NCBI GenBank assembly: GCA_021234155.1
Contig: JAJEKV010000065.1
Location: 2,191,807 to 2,255,806 of the forward strand
Length of the DNA: 64,000 bases
Direction of reading: 5' to 3'
Origin: Isoetes taiwanensis
Lineage: Eukaryota > Streptophyta > Lycopodiopsida > Isoetales > Isoetaceae
The translations under genes were made by a program, and so were the position numbers. The notes beneath the pieces are model-generated. The model saw only the letters and a program-made list of their open reading frames with translations. It was not told the DNA's origin and made no database searches. Of this stretch, positions 35,641-45,578 are shown piece by piece; the stretch's first letter is position 1, and every line of letters begins with the position of its first letter.

Positions 35641-35742
35641 AAGTCACTGAATCCCTTTGGGTGAGGATATAATTACCCTAGTTTTAAGGCATTGTCCAAA
35701 GTCACTGAATCCCTTTGGGTGAGGATATAATTACCCTAGTTT
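35626..35742 (+). repeat. Perfect 58 bp tandem duplication
   Basis: AAGGCATTGTCCAAAGTCAC begins at 35628 and again at 35686, and each copy runs to ATTACCCTAGTTTT without mismatch. A single diverged copy lies at 46240-46268 in the copy 2 flank, so the duplication happened after the unit itself was duplicated. Confidence 0.9.
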
Positions 35743-35744
35743 TG

Positions 35745-36350
35745 GGGATCCCGGGGCAGGGAATACTATCCCTCGAAATCCCCATCCTTCCTCGACAAAA
35801 TCCATCGCAAAACCCCCTTTGCTGTGCCCGACATAGCCCGAGAGCACTTTCTGACCATCCGGGCGCTCAATCCCCATCAAATCTCCAGCCGCCGGGCGGA
35901 GATCCCAGACACCGAATCATCACCATCGGGGATCCCTCCTCCTGGATTGTGATCCCGCCCCTCCCGATCACCGGCCGGAGATCCCCTCCCAGAGATCTCA
36001 GGGCGTGGCAGTTGTGATTCCGTCCTCCGGGACCATTGTTCGGAGATCTGCGCCCCTGGGATCTCCCTTCCCTGGCTGATAACCTCCCCTGGGATCGGCT
36101 GTCATTATCCCCTCCTCGGGGATCCCCAGGCGACGCCCCCCATTATCCGCCACCGTGATCCCCTCCTCCGACGAGATCCCACGTACGCAGCCATGTCTGT
36201 GATTCCTTCCACCGGGAACCCACGGTTGTGGTGTCACCCCACCTTCCTGAATCCCCTCCTTTAAGATCCAGCAGTTTCTGTAATCCCCTTGTTTGGGATC
36301 CCACACCAGCAGCCATGATGTTGCCGGCATCTGGGATCCCGCGCTAGCAC
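35745..36350. repeat. GATC-dense GC-rich block of degenerate GGGATCCC units
   Basis: About 15 GATC sites occur in about 600 bp, most embedded in GGGATCCC, AGATCCCCTCC or GTGATCCC. Units are separated by about 25-50 bp of unconserved sequence. It looks like an old tandem array with a palindromic core. It immediately precedes the candidate exon at 36432. Confidence 0.6.
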
Positions 36351-36431
36351 GACCGACTCTGCCCTTATCCTTTAATTTTCTGAGTGGAAAGAGCCCGATT
36401 CCGACGGCGTTGTAGGCACTGCAGCTTGATC

Positions 36432-36651
36432 ATGGACCGGAAGGGTACCTTTCTTCAGTTTAAGGTAAAAAAGATGTCGAAATGAACCTCGGTTTAATCT
36501 GTTTTATCTGATTTTTTGAACCTTTGTTCTATTTTGCAGATGGAAGAATCGATTGAACACCTTCATAAACGAGAACTGGGTGGGGTCATACCAATGTGCA
36601 AATTCTTTCAAGCTACCACAGTGTTTGCGGAAAGCAGAAAAGACTGGTGGG
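36432..36651 (+). CDS. Candidate two-exon start of an unidentified gene
   Basis: ATG at 36432 opens MDRKGTFLQFK up to AAG followed by GTAAAA (about 36464). After a TTTTGCAG acceptor at 36540 a second in-phase open stretch begins MEESIEHLHKRELGGV and reaches TGG followed by GTTTGA at about 36650. No domain is recognised. Splice sites are acceptable but not strong, and later exons were not found. Confidence 0.25.
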
Positions 36652-37189
36652 TTTGATTCCGAGGCAGAGGTGCAGTCCCCTACTATCTAGAGGGAAAAGC
36701 TTGAGCCGAAAACGAATGCGGAGGCCCCCCAAAACCCGCAAAAATGCGGCCTCAGTTCTATCTGATTTTTAGGAGGAAGATCAAGACGGAAGAGCTTTCA
36801 GATTACAGTTTGGCCATGTCAAATAGGTGTTTGCACCAAGCGATACCCCGGGGGGTGCACTTATACATAAGAGGGGGTATGGCATCTGCGTTCGGAGGGT
36901 AACAAAAAACCCCCCTTGTATACACAACTTTAAAAGGCAATTTGACCCCTATGTGTATGGATATTTCTCCAAATTAGTGACTAAAAACACTCCTAACCCC
37001 TAAGTATACGTAGGCAAATGGTCCAAAAAGCACCCCTCCATTGAACTCTCATGGGTTATACGTTGTTCAAAGGTGAATCCCCTAGGAGCAATACATCCAA
37101 AAAGTTGAATTGGAGAATCATAAGTTCAGAATTCACGCGATTTATGAGAATTTTAGAGTGCCGGATGCTCCAAGGGGCCGGATTCCCAA
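36652..37189. other. No gene recognised
   Basis: Would be intron of the candidate gene above. A TTTTTAG acceptor at 36770 precedes a short open stretch (EEDQDGRAFRLQFGH) ending in a stop at 36827. Confidence 0.25.
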
Positions 37190-37884
37190 GAACAAAGGTA
37201 AGGTTGTGAGGTAGAGGAACTATGGAAAGACCAGTTTACCAGATCCTTGGATCCTGATTTTAAATATGCCCATAATCTAACCAGAAAGCTGCAAAGGGTG
37301 AGGAATAGTGCGACTGCGATTAATGATCAGATAGCAATTGGATTGCTTGAGCCAGAAGGTCGGGCCGACTTCATAAACCTCCAGGTTCAGAGAAGAATGC
37401 AGAGGAGCTCGAATCCCAGCAGAAGCAAATAGCTGAGATCCGAACTCAGATCCTGAACAGGCATGGCAATGTCTTAACCGAAGAGGAATTGTGGTTGCCT
37501 TTGAATGCAGAGCAGGATCAAGTGGATGAAGACGCCTGGAGTGCAGGGCTAGCTGCTATTGGTAAGGACTGCAATTCGAAATCTCCCCAAGGTAGGAAAA
37601 GAACATCAAGTCATCTCAAAACCCCTGTAAAGGCCAGGCAGACCAAGGCCCGACGCAATTCGGATGAGATGATGGCTCCCAACCAAATTTTGACTGAAAG
37701 ATCCGATGAGGATGAAGACGAAGAAGAGGAGCCTGATGAATCGACTCCCAAGCCCAGCAAGATTAGGCTCCACCATATATATACCATAGATCCCTCCTTC
37801 TCTACTGTTGTTCAGTCTTATCAGGCACTCAAAAATAGGATAGCTAAATTGTATTTGCACAACATTGCCAGACATATCTTATAA
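37190..37884 (+). pseudogene. Coding-like fragment of unknown family, one frame shift
   Basis: Frame 1 reads ...DPDFKYAHNLTRKLQRV to FINLQV at about 37385. A one-base shift then opens SEKNAEELESQQKQIAEIR, running without stop to 37884 through TEEELWLPLN, a basic stretch (residues of ARQTKARRNSDEM) and an acidic run DEDEDEEEEPDE. The two parts are clearly one former protein: helical and charged first, low-complexity later. No domain is recognised. It may continue the candidate gene starting at 36432, since both lie on the plus strand. Confidence 0.4.
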
Positions 37885-38287
37885 TGTGGACCTTCCAAAC
37901 TTGAGAATATGCCCCAGTTAATCAAACAACTAAAATGTTTCTATATCTAGTAAGGTCACAAGAATTTTTCTAAAACATGTATTGCAAAGTGGAAGTCATT
38001 TTTCCAATTTAAATTATGGACGCCCGCAAATTTGCTTGACGTTTTCAACATTCAACATAAGTGTACCATCATTTTGAGCCTTTGCTATGAATGCTAGCCT
38101 TTGCTAAAGATTCACCTGCTGGATATGAAATTCTTTAAGATTCACTGCCAAATTGGCTATTTTTATTTCACAAATATTCACCAAGCATTTTACACATTCT
38201 AAGTCTAGAAAATAATTAGACACGACACTAGTCTAGAATCTGGAATCCCACCATTGGAATATTCTTAACCGCGCAAAGGTTGCCTTT
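37885..38287. other. No gene recognised
   Basis: AT-rich sequence between the coding-like fragment and the foldback cluster. Confidence 0.3.
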
Positions 38288-38406
38288 TGTATAAGGGAAA
38301 GGCGTGCTGGCTGGGGTGTTTTCTAGCTGGGAAAAATGGCCGACGCGTGGAGTGCGGAGGCCAGTTTGACCAGCCAGAAAACAGCCCAGCACGCCTTTGG
38401 CATAAC
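38288..38406. repeat. Foldback, ~40 bp arms
   Basis: Arms 38288-38333 (AAAGGCGTGCTGGCTGG, GTTTTCTAGCTGG) and 38369-38406 (CCAGCCAGAAAACAGCCC, AGCACGCCTTTGG) are inverted copies. The loop CCGACGCGTGGAGTGCGGAGG is related to that of the foldback at 20398-20490. Confidence 0.7.
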
Positions 38407-38986
38407 GGAAAATATCCATTGGGCTTCATTCTGCAACTGAATTCAGGGTACGATAGGGTAAGATCCATGGAATGCATGGTAAGATCGACGGAAGGAAGGT
38501 AAAAATCTGCCGTAAGAAGGTAAAAATTTGCCACTATTCTTGTTCAACTTTCGGAGGAAGAATACTTGCCACGCTAAAAAAAGGCGGTTAAGAAGCATTC
38601 TTGCAGCATCCTCTAATAGCCACCGCGCGGTGGCATGTTTCAAATCCAAGAATGTTACCGAATTTTTTGTTCTCGCGGACGAAACCGCAAAGAAACGGCC
38701 GTTCCGCATTTCTACTAGCATCCTCACGATTTACCCGGCATTCTGGAAGCTTTTACCATGCATTCCAAGGATCTACCAAGCATTCCAGAGCTTTCACTTG
38801 CCGTGAGAATGCTTCTTTATCGTTTTCCGTTACAAGAAAGCGATCTACATGCCTTTCACGGCAACATCAGGGGCTCCGCGTCAGCGTCGCCTTTCCATCC
38901 AGAAAGGCATGTAGACCTTTCCCAGATAATGTAATTTGATTGGATGGGAATGGAAAATGAAGCCCAATGGTTTTTTCCGTTTAGTG
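38401..38986. mobile_element. 586 bp element with nested inverted repeats
   Basis: Outer arms 38401-38434 (ACGGAAAATATCCATTGGG, CTTCATTCTGC) and 38952-38986 (GAAGCCCAATGG, TTTTTTCCGTTTAG) are inverted. An inner pair 38459-38490 and 38750-38788 shares GATCC(A/T)TGGAATGCATGGTA. A third pair at 38838-38857 and 38902-38921 shares ATCTACATGCCTTTC. The centre has the palindrome GCCACCGCGCGGTGGC at 38620. Such nesting is typical of foldback-type DNA elements. No target duplication was identified. Confidence 0.6.
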
Positions 38987-40272
38987 TTTTCAAAGGTGCC
39001 AAGGCGTGGTGCCACGTTGCAGTCTCCCGTTGCATCAAAACAAATATCTTCTTTTTTATTTTGGTAGGGGGTTGGGGAATGCCCACATGATGGAACGCCG
39101 CGATGCGGCGCTCCCTTCCCGCATGCATTCCCCTCCCGATGGTTGCCCGGCATTTAATGAAGCTTTCAAGTTGCCGGAGCCGACGATATTGAATGACGCA
39201 CAAATTTTCAAAATTCTCCCTCTTCGGTGCATTTGGACCAGCTCTTTCGCTTTGGCGCCCGCTTTTGTCAGTTCTTCCCCGGGCGACATCATCTTCATCT
39301 TACAGCGTGGAGCTGTGGGGCTGGCCGACATCATCTTCATCTTACAGCGTGGAGCCGTGGGGCCGACATCATCCAGTCGTCAAGAGACGGGCTTATGTGC
39401 CTCGGCCGATTAAATAAAAAGAAGATGTGGTGCATCTACGGGTGCATTTTTGCATTGCTAAGGATTTCTTTTTTATGTCTTGCCAAAGCATCTAATCTTT
39501 GCCGGTTTTCTTCCAGACCTTGCATGAAGCTTCGGACATCTTCAAAGATCTCAAAAGCAAGTGGTTTTCAAGTTTCAACATCCGGAAGCATCTCACAAAG
39601 CAAGTGGTTTTCTCATGATGCTCATGGTTTTATAGCAATGTGCTTAGTTGTTATGTGCTTGAAGTATATGTTCCATCTGGAAGCTTATGTGCCTCAAAGA
39701 AGAGAGGCGATGGCGCTGCCTTTGTCTTCCATGGCTCCCTCGCCCCATGGTTGGTACCCTTCTTCTCATATCGCCCGCAAGCCCTCGCTAATGTACCGCT
39801 TTATCCGGCCCGTTTCAATCTCATGATCTTTGCTCACCCAATCGAAGCTCTCAAGCATTGAGGTCGGAGTGTGCTTCTAGCCTTTCTCTTGGGCTCCCTC
39901 AGATTCAAGTGATTCACATTTTCTGGATCTGCTCTAAATCAACACTCCTCAGTTGTTACCCCAGTGCCCTTATCTGCCCTGGCTCCACCTTCAGAGAATG
40001 GATCATGACTTTTGAAAGTGAAACTAATAGACATAATGCCAGAGGATGGTGCACCATCTGCGCAGTATACCAGAGCTCAGAATTGTGCTTATGTGCCTCA
40101 GCCAGCATTTTTCTTTTCCCTAAAAAGATATGCTGTCATTTGTATAGTATACATTGTTTTATGCTGGTAGTGTCCATCACATTTAGTCCTGTGTTTTTTC
40201 GTGTTCAAAAACTGTTGGAGAGTATAAGCACTGCTGGATCTTCTTTTTCACGTCCGCTGTCTTCTTTTACAG
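38987..40272 (+). other. No gene assigned; short tandem repeat at 39.3 kb
   Basis: GACATCATCTTCATCTTACA begins at 39285 and 39327, with a partial third unit at 39365 (GACATCATCC), giving units of 42 and 38 bp ending GTGGAGC(T/C)GTGGGG. The long plus-strand frame 39227-39826 spans these repeats and lacks motifs. CGCCGCGATGCGGCG at about 39100 is a GC palindrome. Confidence 0.45.
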
Positions 40273-40760
40273 GGAGTTGACACAAGGATTGGGCCATTTC
40301 CTACATCCGTGACACGTTTGTTTGCTGGAGCTCAATCAGCTGTAAGTTGCCCTAGAAAAAAAAAGCACCAGCAGCATGTTTTTTGTCCACTTTTCCGCTG
40401 TTTTTACAACAATAGACATTATAGCATGCACATTGTGTTCAGGGTAGATGGCTGTTTTCTTAAGAGTAATTTATGCACTAGGAATGATTTGCTGGTGTAG
40501 CATAGCAGTCAGACAATTGTTTCGTAGGCTGGACCTGTTATGTTGATTGTCTTCCTTTATGTTGATTGTCTTCCTTTATAAAATGCCTCGAACTTGCATT
40601 TGCATTTCCAAGGACCGAAAATCAGCATTTGCACGCTTTTGTTATATCAATCTTGATCATGGGCGCAGCCATTCTAATTCTTTCTTTTCAATGGCTTCCC
40701 CAAGCGTTGATTCCCTTGCTTAGACAAAACCAGCAGTTCATTCAAGAGCTTTTGCAAGGT
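40273..40760 (+). CDS. Candidate exons of an unidentified membrane protein
   Basis: Between TTTTACAG (ending 40272) and GTAAGT (from 40342) lies a 69 bp open exon reading GVDTRIGPFPTSVTRLF.... Further on, a frame through 40616-40760 encodes a hydrophobic segment (FVISILIMGAAILILSFQW) followed by LIPLLRQNQQFIQELLQ and a donor (CAAG followed by GTTAGT at 40759). The second piece looks like a single-pass membrane anchor. The phases of the two pieces do not join directly, so another exon or a different pairing is needed. No family is recognised. Confidence 0.28.
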
Positions 40761-40963
40761 TAGTACTTTTTTAAATGCTTTCGGATTAGTTTAGTTTAAT
40801 TTTGCAAAGGATTGTCTTTTAGCTATGCTTCTGATTTATAGCTATGTTTTTTGAATGAGATATTTAATTAATTAACGTCTTCTTTAGACTGTCCTCTACT
40901 ATGCACATGTCCATGCCACCCTTCTTTGAAACTTGGTCTAATTCATTTTCCTATTTGCATGTA

Positions 40964-41281
40964 GATGGTACAAATTTTGGTGCCATGGTATGCTTTTAAG
41001 GCCATGTTGCTGAATGTCTGATTCGAAAGGAGGTGCATGTTAGTCGCATCTCCTATGTTGTCAAAGCCTTGGGGTCGTGGTATGAGTGGCAGCCTTGGCG
41101 CCCATGTCCAAAATGTGTAGATGAGATGACATTGGTTGACATTGATAAGCTGCTGGTCAAGCTTGAGAACTTCTACAACGAAAGTACTTTCGTGGAAGTA
41201 AGGAATGTCAAAGAAGTCATTGACGAGATGCTTTTTGCATTGAAGAATGGGGAAGATGGGGGGTTTAACCATAATAGTTGA
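40964..41281 (+). CDS. Open coding-like stretch, unidentified
   Basis: After a CATGTAG acceptor-like site (40962) the plus strand is open in one frame from about 41033 to the stop at 41279, encoding 82 residues with RISYVVKALGSWYEWQPW, PCPKCVDEM and a charged C-terminus. It includes one CPKC pair but no second metal-binding pair. An in-frame stop at about 40998 separates it from the acceptor. It may be a last exon or a fragment of the same unidentified gene as 40273-40760. Confidence 0.25.
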
Positions 41282-41926
41282 GTTCTTAGGAAGCTGTATA
41301 TGGTAGGTTGCTTTGTGAGCAGCCCATTTTGAGCAAGTTATATAGTCCTTTTATTTTGATAAAAGAGTATTGACTCTCAAATACTCTTCTATTGTATTTC
41401 ATCAAAATTAATCAAGTACATGCCTTATGTACCTTTTTGATGTAACTCAATCATTTTGGTTAGTGGATAAAACAACTTATCTATCTATTTCACTCCATTA
41501 CTTTATTGTCATTTAAGATCTTGCACCTCCTCCTTATTCATGTCACTTACATGAATTTGAAAGTTAATATTGTTGTTTCTTGGAAAGAAAAACAATAACT
41601 CTTTGATTTCATACCACATAAATGTGTTTAAGATGTACTCATTAGGGTGCCAATGGCAACAAACTTTTTTTTCTTTTTTTGCCTTATGCCCTTAATATGG
41701 CTACTTCTTCAACTTTTTTTTACTATCCAATGGTCCCTTTAGGGTGGCATGGGCATGTGTTGTGTTTGAGGTCAACCCCTAGCTCACACTCTCTAAGATG
41801 ATTTTTTAGCTTCTACACTTTGACCTTATGTAAAGTATAAATGTCTTCATGTAAGATGCTTGCTTCATGTAAGATGTAATTTTGCACACTTAGGATGTTG
41901 TTGTAAGCCTTTTAATAAACTCCCCA
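41282..41926. other. No gene recognised; expected region of the Helitron left end
   Basis: AT-rich sequence. A Helitron 5' end (TC at an AT insertion site) could not be identified. Confidence 0.3.
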
Positions 41927-44006
41927 TTGGATCCATATGCTTATGTTCATAATCAGGTTATGGTGACATCAATAAGTATGAGTCGTAGAACGAATGGAAA
42001 GGATATGAATGTCACACCAGAACAAGAATCAAAGTCAGCTAGAAAGAGGCGTCTGGCTCGCAAACGTAAGTTAACATGGAGGGCACGAGCGCGTGGAAAG
42101 GGAGAAGATGATGTTGTGAATGATCGTGCATGCAAGGGAGATGGAACTACCTATGGAAGTATTGTCAGAAGCTTGCAACATGAATTGAATGAGTGTTTAT
42201 CAATTGATGCATCGACAAGTACGGGTGCCATTAGTTTGTTGCCAAGTGAGATTGGAGATGATGAACGTGCTGGGGGTTTACCACGTGACGTAACTATGTG
42301 GGGCACTTCAGTGAACCTTGGAGTGACCCCAGATGTTATACGACAAAATTTGATCTATCAAACACCTGAGCAAGGAGAGACTATGGAGGAGAAGATACGG
42401 CGTAAGAATCGAAGACGTATGGCCAAGGCTAGAGCATTAGCTAGAGAATTTGCGAACGTCATCTTAACGCCCAGGAGCACACCAATAGCTTCGTGTTTGA
42501 CAGATGAGTGTCCGAGAAGTTGAACATTGATCAACGAGCAGTTTATGATGTTGTTCTCAATCATGTGATCGATAAGACTAATGGTGGAGTATTCTTTGTG
42601 AATGGCCCTGGGGGAACCGGAAAAACATATCTATATAACACTCTCCCAGGATATGTGCGTGCAAGGGGTTGGATTGCTCTAGCAGTTGCATCTTCCGCAT
42701 TGGCGCCGCGGTGCTATTGCAAGGCGGAAGAACGCTCATTCACGCTTTTAAAAATACCCATAGGGGCACACCTAATCATCTACCCCCAACATTCCAAGGC
42801 AAATGAATTGGCAAGACTCATTCGAGCATGCCTCGGGTTGATCGTATGGGATGAGGCACCAATGATGCACAAGTGGATATTTGAGGCGATGGATAGGACA
42901 CTAAGAGATGTGATGGGCAATGAGCGCACACCATTTGGTGGGATTCCAAAGTGCTATTGGGGAGGGACTTTCGGCCGAATACTACCGTGGGTTCCTAAAG
43001 GTTCACGTGCACAAATTGTAGAAGCTTCTCTAAAAGCGTTCAGATCTGGGATAGTGTGAGAGAGTACAAACTAACAATCAACATGCGTGTCATGAATGCC
43101 TTTGGGTTTGGATGCGCTTGAACAACAAGCATTTGCTGATTATTTATTACGATAGGGGATGGGCGAACCAACCTTTCCCAGAGAAGGGGTCGATATGGTG
43201 CATTTGCCACGGATATGTGTCTTGGATCGGATGATGTGGATGATTTAATTCAAGACATATTTCCGATATCCAACAAAACGAAAGAGGTGATTTTTGGACA
43301 CACCGTGCTATACTATCACCTTTGAACCATTTTGTGGATGAGATCAATAGGAAGGTGGCGTCACTTATCCCCGGAGAGAGACGGACTACTTCACGCTCTT
43401 GTCGAATCATAGATTACCTGACGGTCAGCAAGCAGGTCTATACCCCATTGAGTTTCTAAATGCACAAACTCCAAGTGGTGTACCGCCCCACGAGCTAAAT
43501 CTGAAGGTGGGAATGATTGTCATGTTGTTGAGGTCTACGTCATTCAAGAAGGGCCAGTGCAATGGAACACGATTGATTATCTGAAAAGCTAGGAAGACGT
43601 GTCATTGAGGCCGAGATAGTAATCGGAACCCATGTTGGTAACACCTGGTTCTTCTATCTCGATTCCAATTGTGCCTAATGATTCAGGTTGCCTTTCCGGT
43701 TTGAAAGGGTTCAATTCCCTTTGCGGCCGGCCTTTATATATGACGATAAACAAGTCTCAGGGCGAGACAATGCATAAGGTGGGGTTATATCTTCCAAAGC
43801 CTGTCTTTACGCATGGACAATTATATGTGGCATTCTCAAGGGTACAAAACCGACAAGGAATTCGGGTCGCTATCAAGGACCCACCATCCATGCCTCAAGA
43901 AGATGCCAATACAATTTCAAGGTTTACGAGGAATGTCGTTTATCTGACATGCTTTGTGATGGAGGTAAGTGTCGTGTCTTCGACTAAAGCTTTGACAACC
44001 ATATAG
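41927..44006 (+). pseudogene. Helitron-type PIF1 helicase, decayed
   Basis: An N-terminal basic region (41927-42523; RKRRLARKRKLTW, MEEKIRRKNRRRM) precedes the helicase. Helicase landmarks in order: NGPGGTGKTYLYNTL (Walker A, 42601-42645), LIVWDEAPMMHKW (Walker B, about 42838), PFGGI followed by ILPWVPKGSRAQIVEASL (42930-43030), EFLN and PHELNLKVGMIVMLLR (43448-43535), NGTRLI, then TINKSQGETMHKVGLYLP (43742) and HGQLYVAFSRV (43813). The best frame switches about six times; around 42690-42755 it shifts and shifts back, hiding the expected GRT-H motif in another frame. The Rep/HUH nuclease domain was not found. Such helicases open DNA during rolling-circle transposition; this copy cannot make a full-length product as written. 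Confidence 0.85.
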
Positions 44007-44239
44007 TGCATGTATATATGTGTTTCTTCTCAAAGACTCTCATGTTTCTTTGGCACTTATTGACCTTCAATTTGTGCAGATGATGAAGCCCTACACACCC
44101 CGTCGCACCTCGGGAACTTGGAAATCCTAAGCCAAGGGCGATAGTTCACGTGCATCGTAGGGATGGTGAGTGTAAGATATGTTAGTTCTAACAATAACTA
44201 TTTTCTTTTATCTTACTTTGGAATGATATCTTATTATTG

Positions 44240-44529
44240 TAGGGAGTTATGTGGTTGTTGATAACACCTGCTATGCCGTTCTTGTGTTAGAGTCAAAAAA
44301 GTTCCCCTCGAAGTACACATGCAAGGGAACTTGCTTCAGGGCAGGAGGCATCACACACATTGGCGTTTGCGATGGGAGACGGTTCAAGGCCTGGGCATCG
44401 ATCCCACATGATGCAGTTGGTGACTATGAGCTTCCCGAGTTTCTAACCAAGTATAACATTGTTGTTGGTAGACCTGAGTCACGCGTGTGGGACATGGTAT
44501 CGAGCATGTTTACACATTCATGTTAGCCA
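44240..44529 (+). CDS. Small open frame inside the Helitron, unidentified
   Basis: After a TTATTGTAG acceptor-like site at 44242 the frame is open to 44526 and reads SYVVVDNTCYAVLVLES, KYTCKGTCFRAGG, DYELPEFLTKYNIVVGRP. It is preceded by the helicase and followed by the Helitron 3' end, so it may be a captured host exon or a C-terminal extension of the helicase. No family is recognised. The open frame is free of shifts, unlike the helicase next to it. Confidence 0.35.
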
Positions 44530-44870
44530 CCATAGGGTGCGGCGACGGAGGAGTTTCTATTCCTATCGCCTTCCAAATGAGCTTCACATTGAGCCAACAG
44601 ACGTTCCTAGAGTTGTTTGGGACAGGTTCTTCATGATGTGGATCCATTGAGCCGACGGACATAACCTCTATTTGCGCCAAAAATATTTTGTATATTTGTA
44701 TTTATTTTTGTTTATGAACTTCATATTATGTTTACACTTTAAAGGTAAAGTTTGTTTCCTTTCAATATGTGTCTATTGCACCTAAACATATATTGCCTTA
44801 AGCGCATTGCGCACCTTCGCGACACGACAATGACTAACGCACATAAATGCCAACACACGTCCACGACTAA

Positions 44871-44901
44871 TGCCCGGCATCGCCGGGCACACGTTTCTAG
44901 T
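44871..44901 (+). mobile_element. Helitron 3' terminus (hairpin plus CTAGT)
   Basis: TGCCCGGCATCGCCGGGCA forms a GC hairpin (44871-44889), followed 7 bases later by CTAGT (44897-44901), the CTRRT end of canonical Helitrons. The next base is A rather than the expected T of an AT target, so either the end is CTAG with a host T or the target differs. It lies 870 bp downstream of the helicase, on the correct strand and side. Confidence 0.65.
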
Positions 44902-44911
44902 AGCATAAAAT

Positions 44912-45149
44912 ATAGAATAGAATCGTTTGGGTGGCGATCAGAAGAGAGCGCTTGAGCTGAATTTGTGGTACGTTTTTAGGCGGCAAGTTTTGTTCCTTGT
45001 TTTTAAGTTTTTGCTCCTTGTTCCTTCGTTATTTTGCATGAACCCTAATCTAGTGCTTGTCTTTCACTAAGTATAAACCCTTATCTGTTTTCCTAGAAAC
45101 CCTAATCTGTTGCTGTTTTTCACCGTCAGGTTTGGCAACAAATTTCAAT
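44912..45149 (+). repeat. 5' region of RNase H unit copy 2 (truncated at left)
   Basis: From GGCGATCAGAAGAG onward this matches 33505-33718 and 60291-60499 (AGCTGAATTTGTGGT, TTTTGCTCCTTGTT, ACCCTAATCT). The 350-400 bp further upstream in copies 1 and 3 are absent here; the homology starts about 30 bp after the Helitron end. Confidence 0.7.
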
Positions 45150-45578
45150 ATGGCTTGTGTGAAGGTCTCCTTTGGAAACGTCAGAGACACGCCTGCTTAC
45201 GTTTCTACTGCAAGTCCTGGCTGCTTAATTTCTCTGGCGATGGTGGAAAAGGCTGGACTAGTTTATAAACCGGTGGAGGGATACGAACTTGTCAGCATTC
45301 TTGGAAGCGAAGGAATCCCAGTTCTAGGTGTAGTGGATCCTTTCCTTGTGTCCATAAAATCAAAATCTATAAGCATGAAAGCCTTTGTGTTTAAGGGTTC
45401 CAAGGAACATGTTGTTATGGGAGACGGACTTTTCAGCCATGTTTCCACGTTGGTGTTTTCATCTGGGTTAATCACCATGAATTTGAAGGATGGATCTTCT
45501 GTGGTTGTCCCCTACAGAGTTGCGCAAGATGGTGTGCCTGCATCCGTGAGTTATATTGTTTTGAAGAAACTGTTTTAG
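45150..45578 (+). CDS. Protease-like/RNase H1 family, copy 2: protease-like domain only
   Basis: The ATG is in the same position as in copies 1 and 3. An uninterrupted frame of 142 residues covers the N-terminal domain: FGNVRDTPAYVSTASPG, LAMVEKAGLVYKPVEGYELV, PVLGVVDPFLV, KEHVVMGDGLFSHV. It then ends in VSYIVLKKLF and stop where copies 1 and 3 continue into RNase H. The sequence passes directly into the 3' flank that follows the RNase H part in copy 1, so the RNase H segment was deleted here or gained there. Divergence from copy 3 is spread over the frame and includes conservative replacements. As in copy 3, the retropepsin-like DTG is replaced by STA, so protease activity is not expected. 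It may be an expressed truncated paralogue or a stable pseudogene. Confidence 0.6.
   Translation: MACVKVSFGNVRDTPAYVSTASPGCLISLAMVEKAGLVYKPVEGYELVSILGSEGIPVLGVVDPFLVSIKSKSISMKAFVFKGSKEHVVMGDGLFSHVSTLVFSSGLITMNLKDGSSVVVPYRVAQDGVPASVSYIVLKKLF

Noticed and set aside
39227-39826. 199-codon plus-strand protein
   Set aside because: It spans a nucleotide tandem repeat, has no domain and no exon signals, and overlaps other open frames; probably chance.
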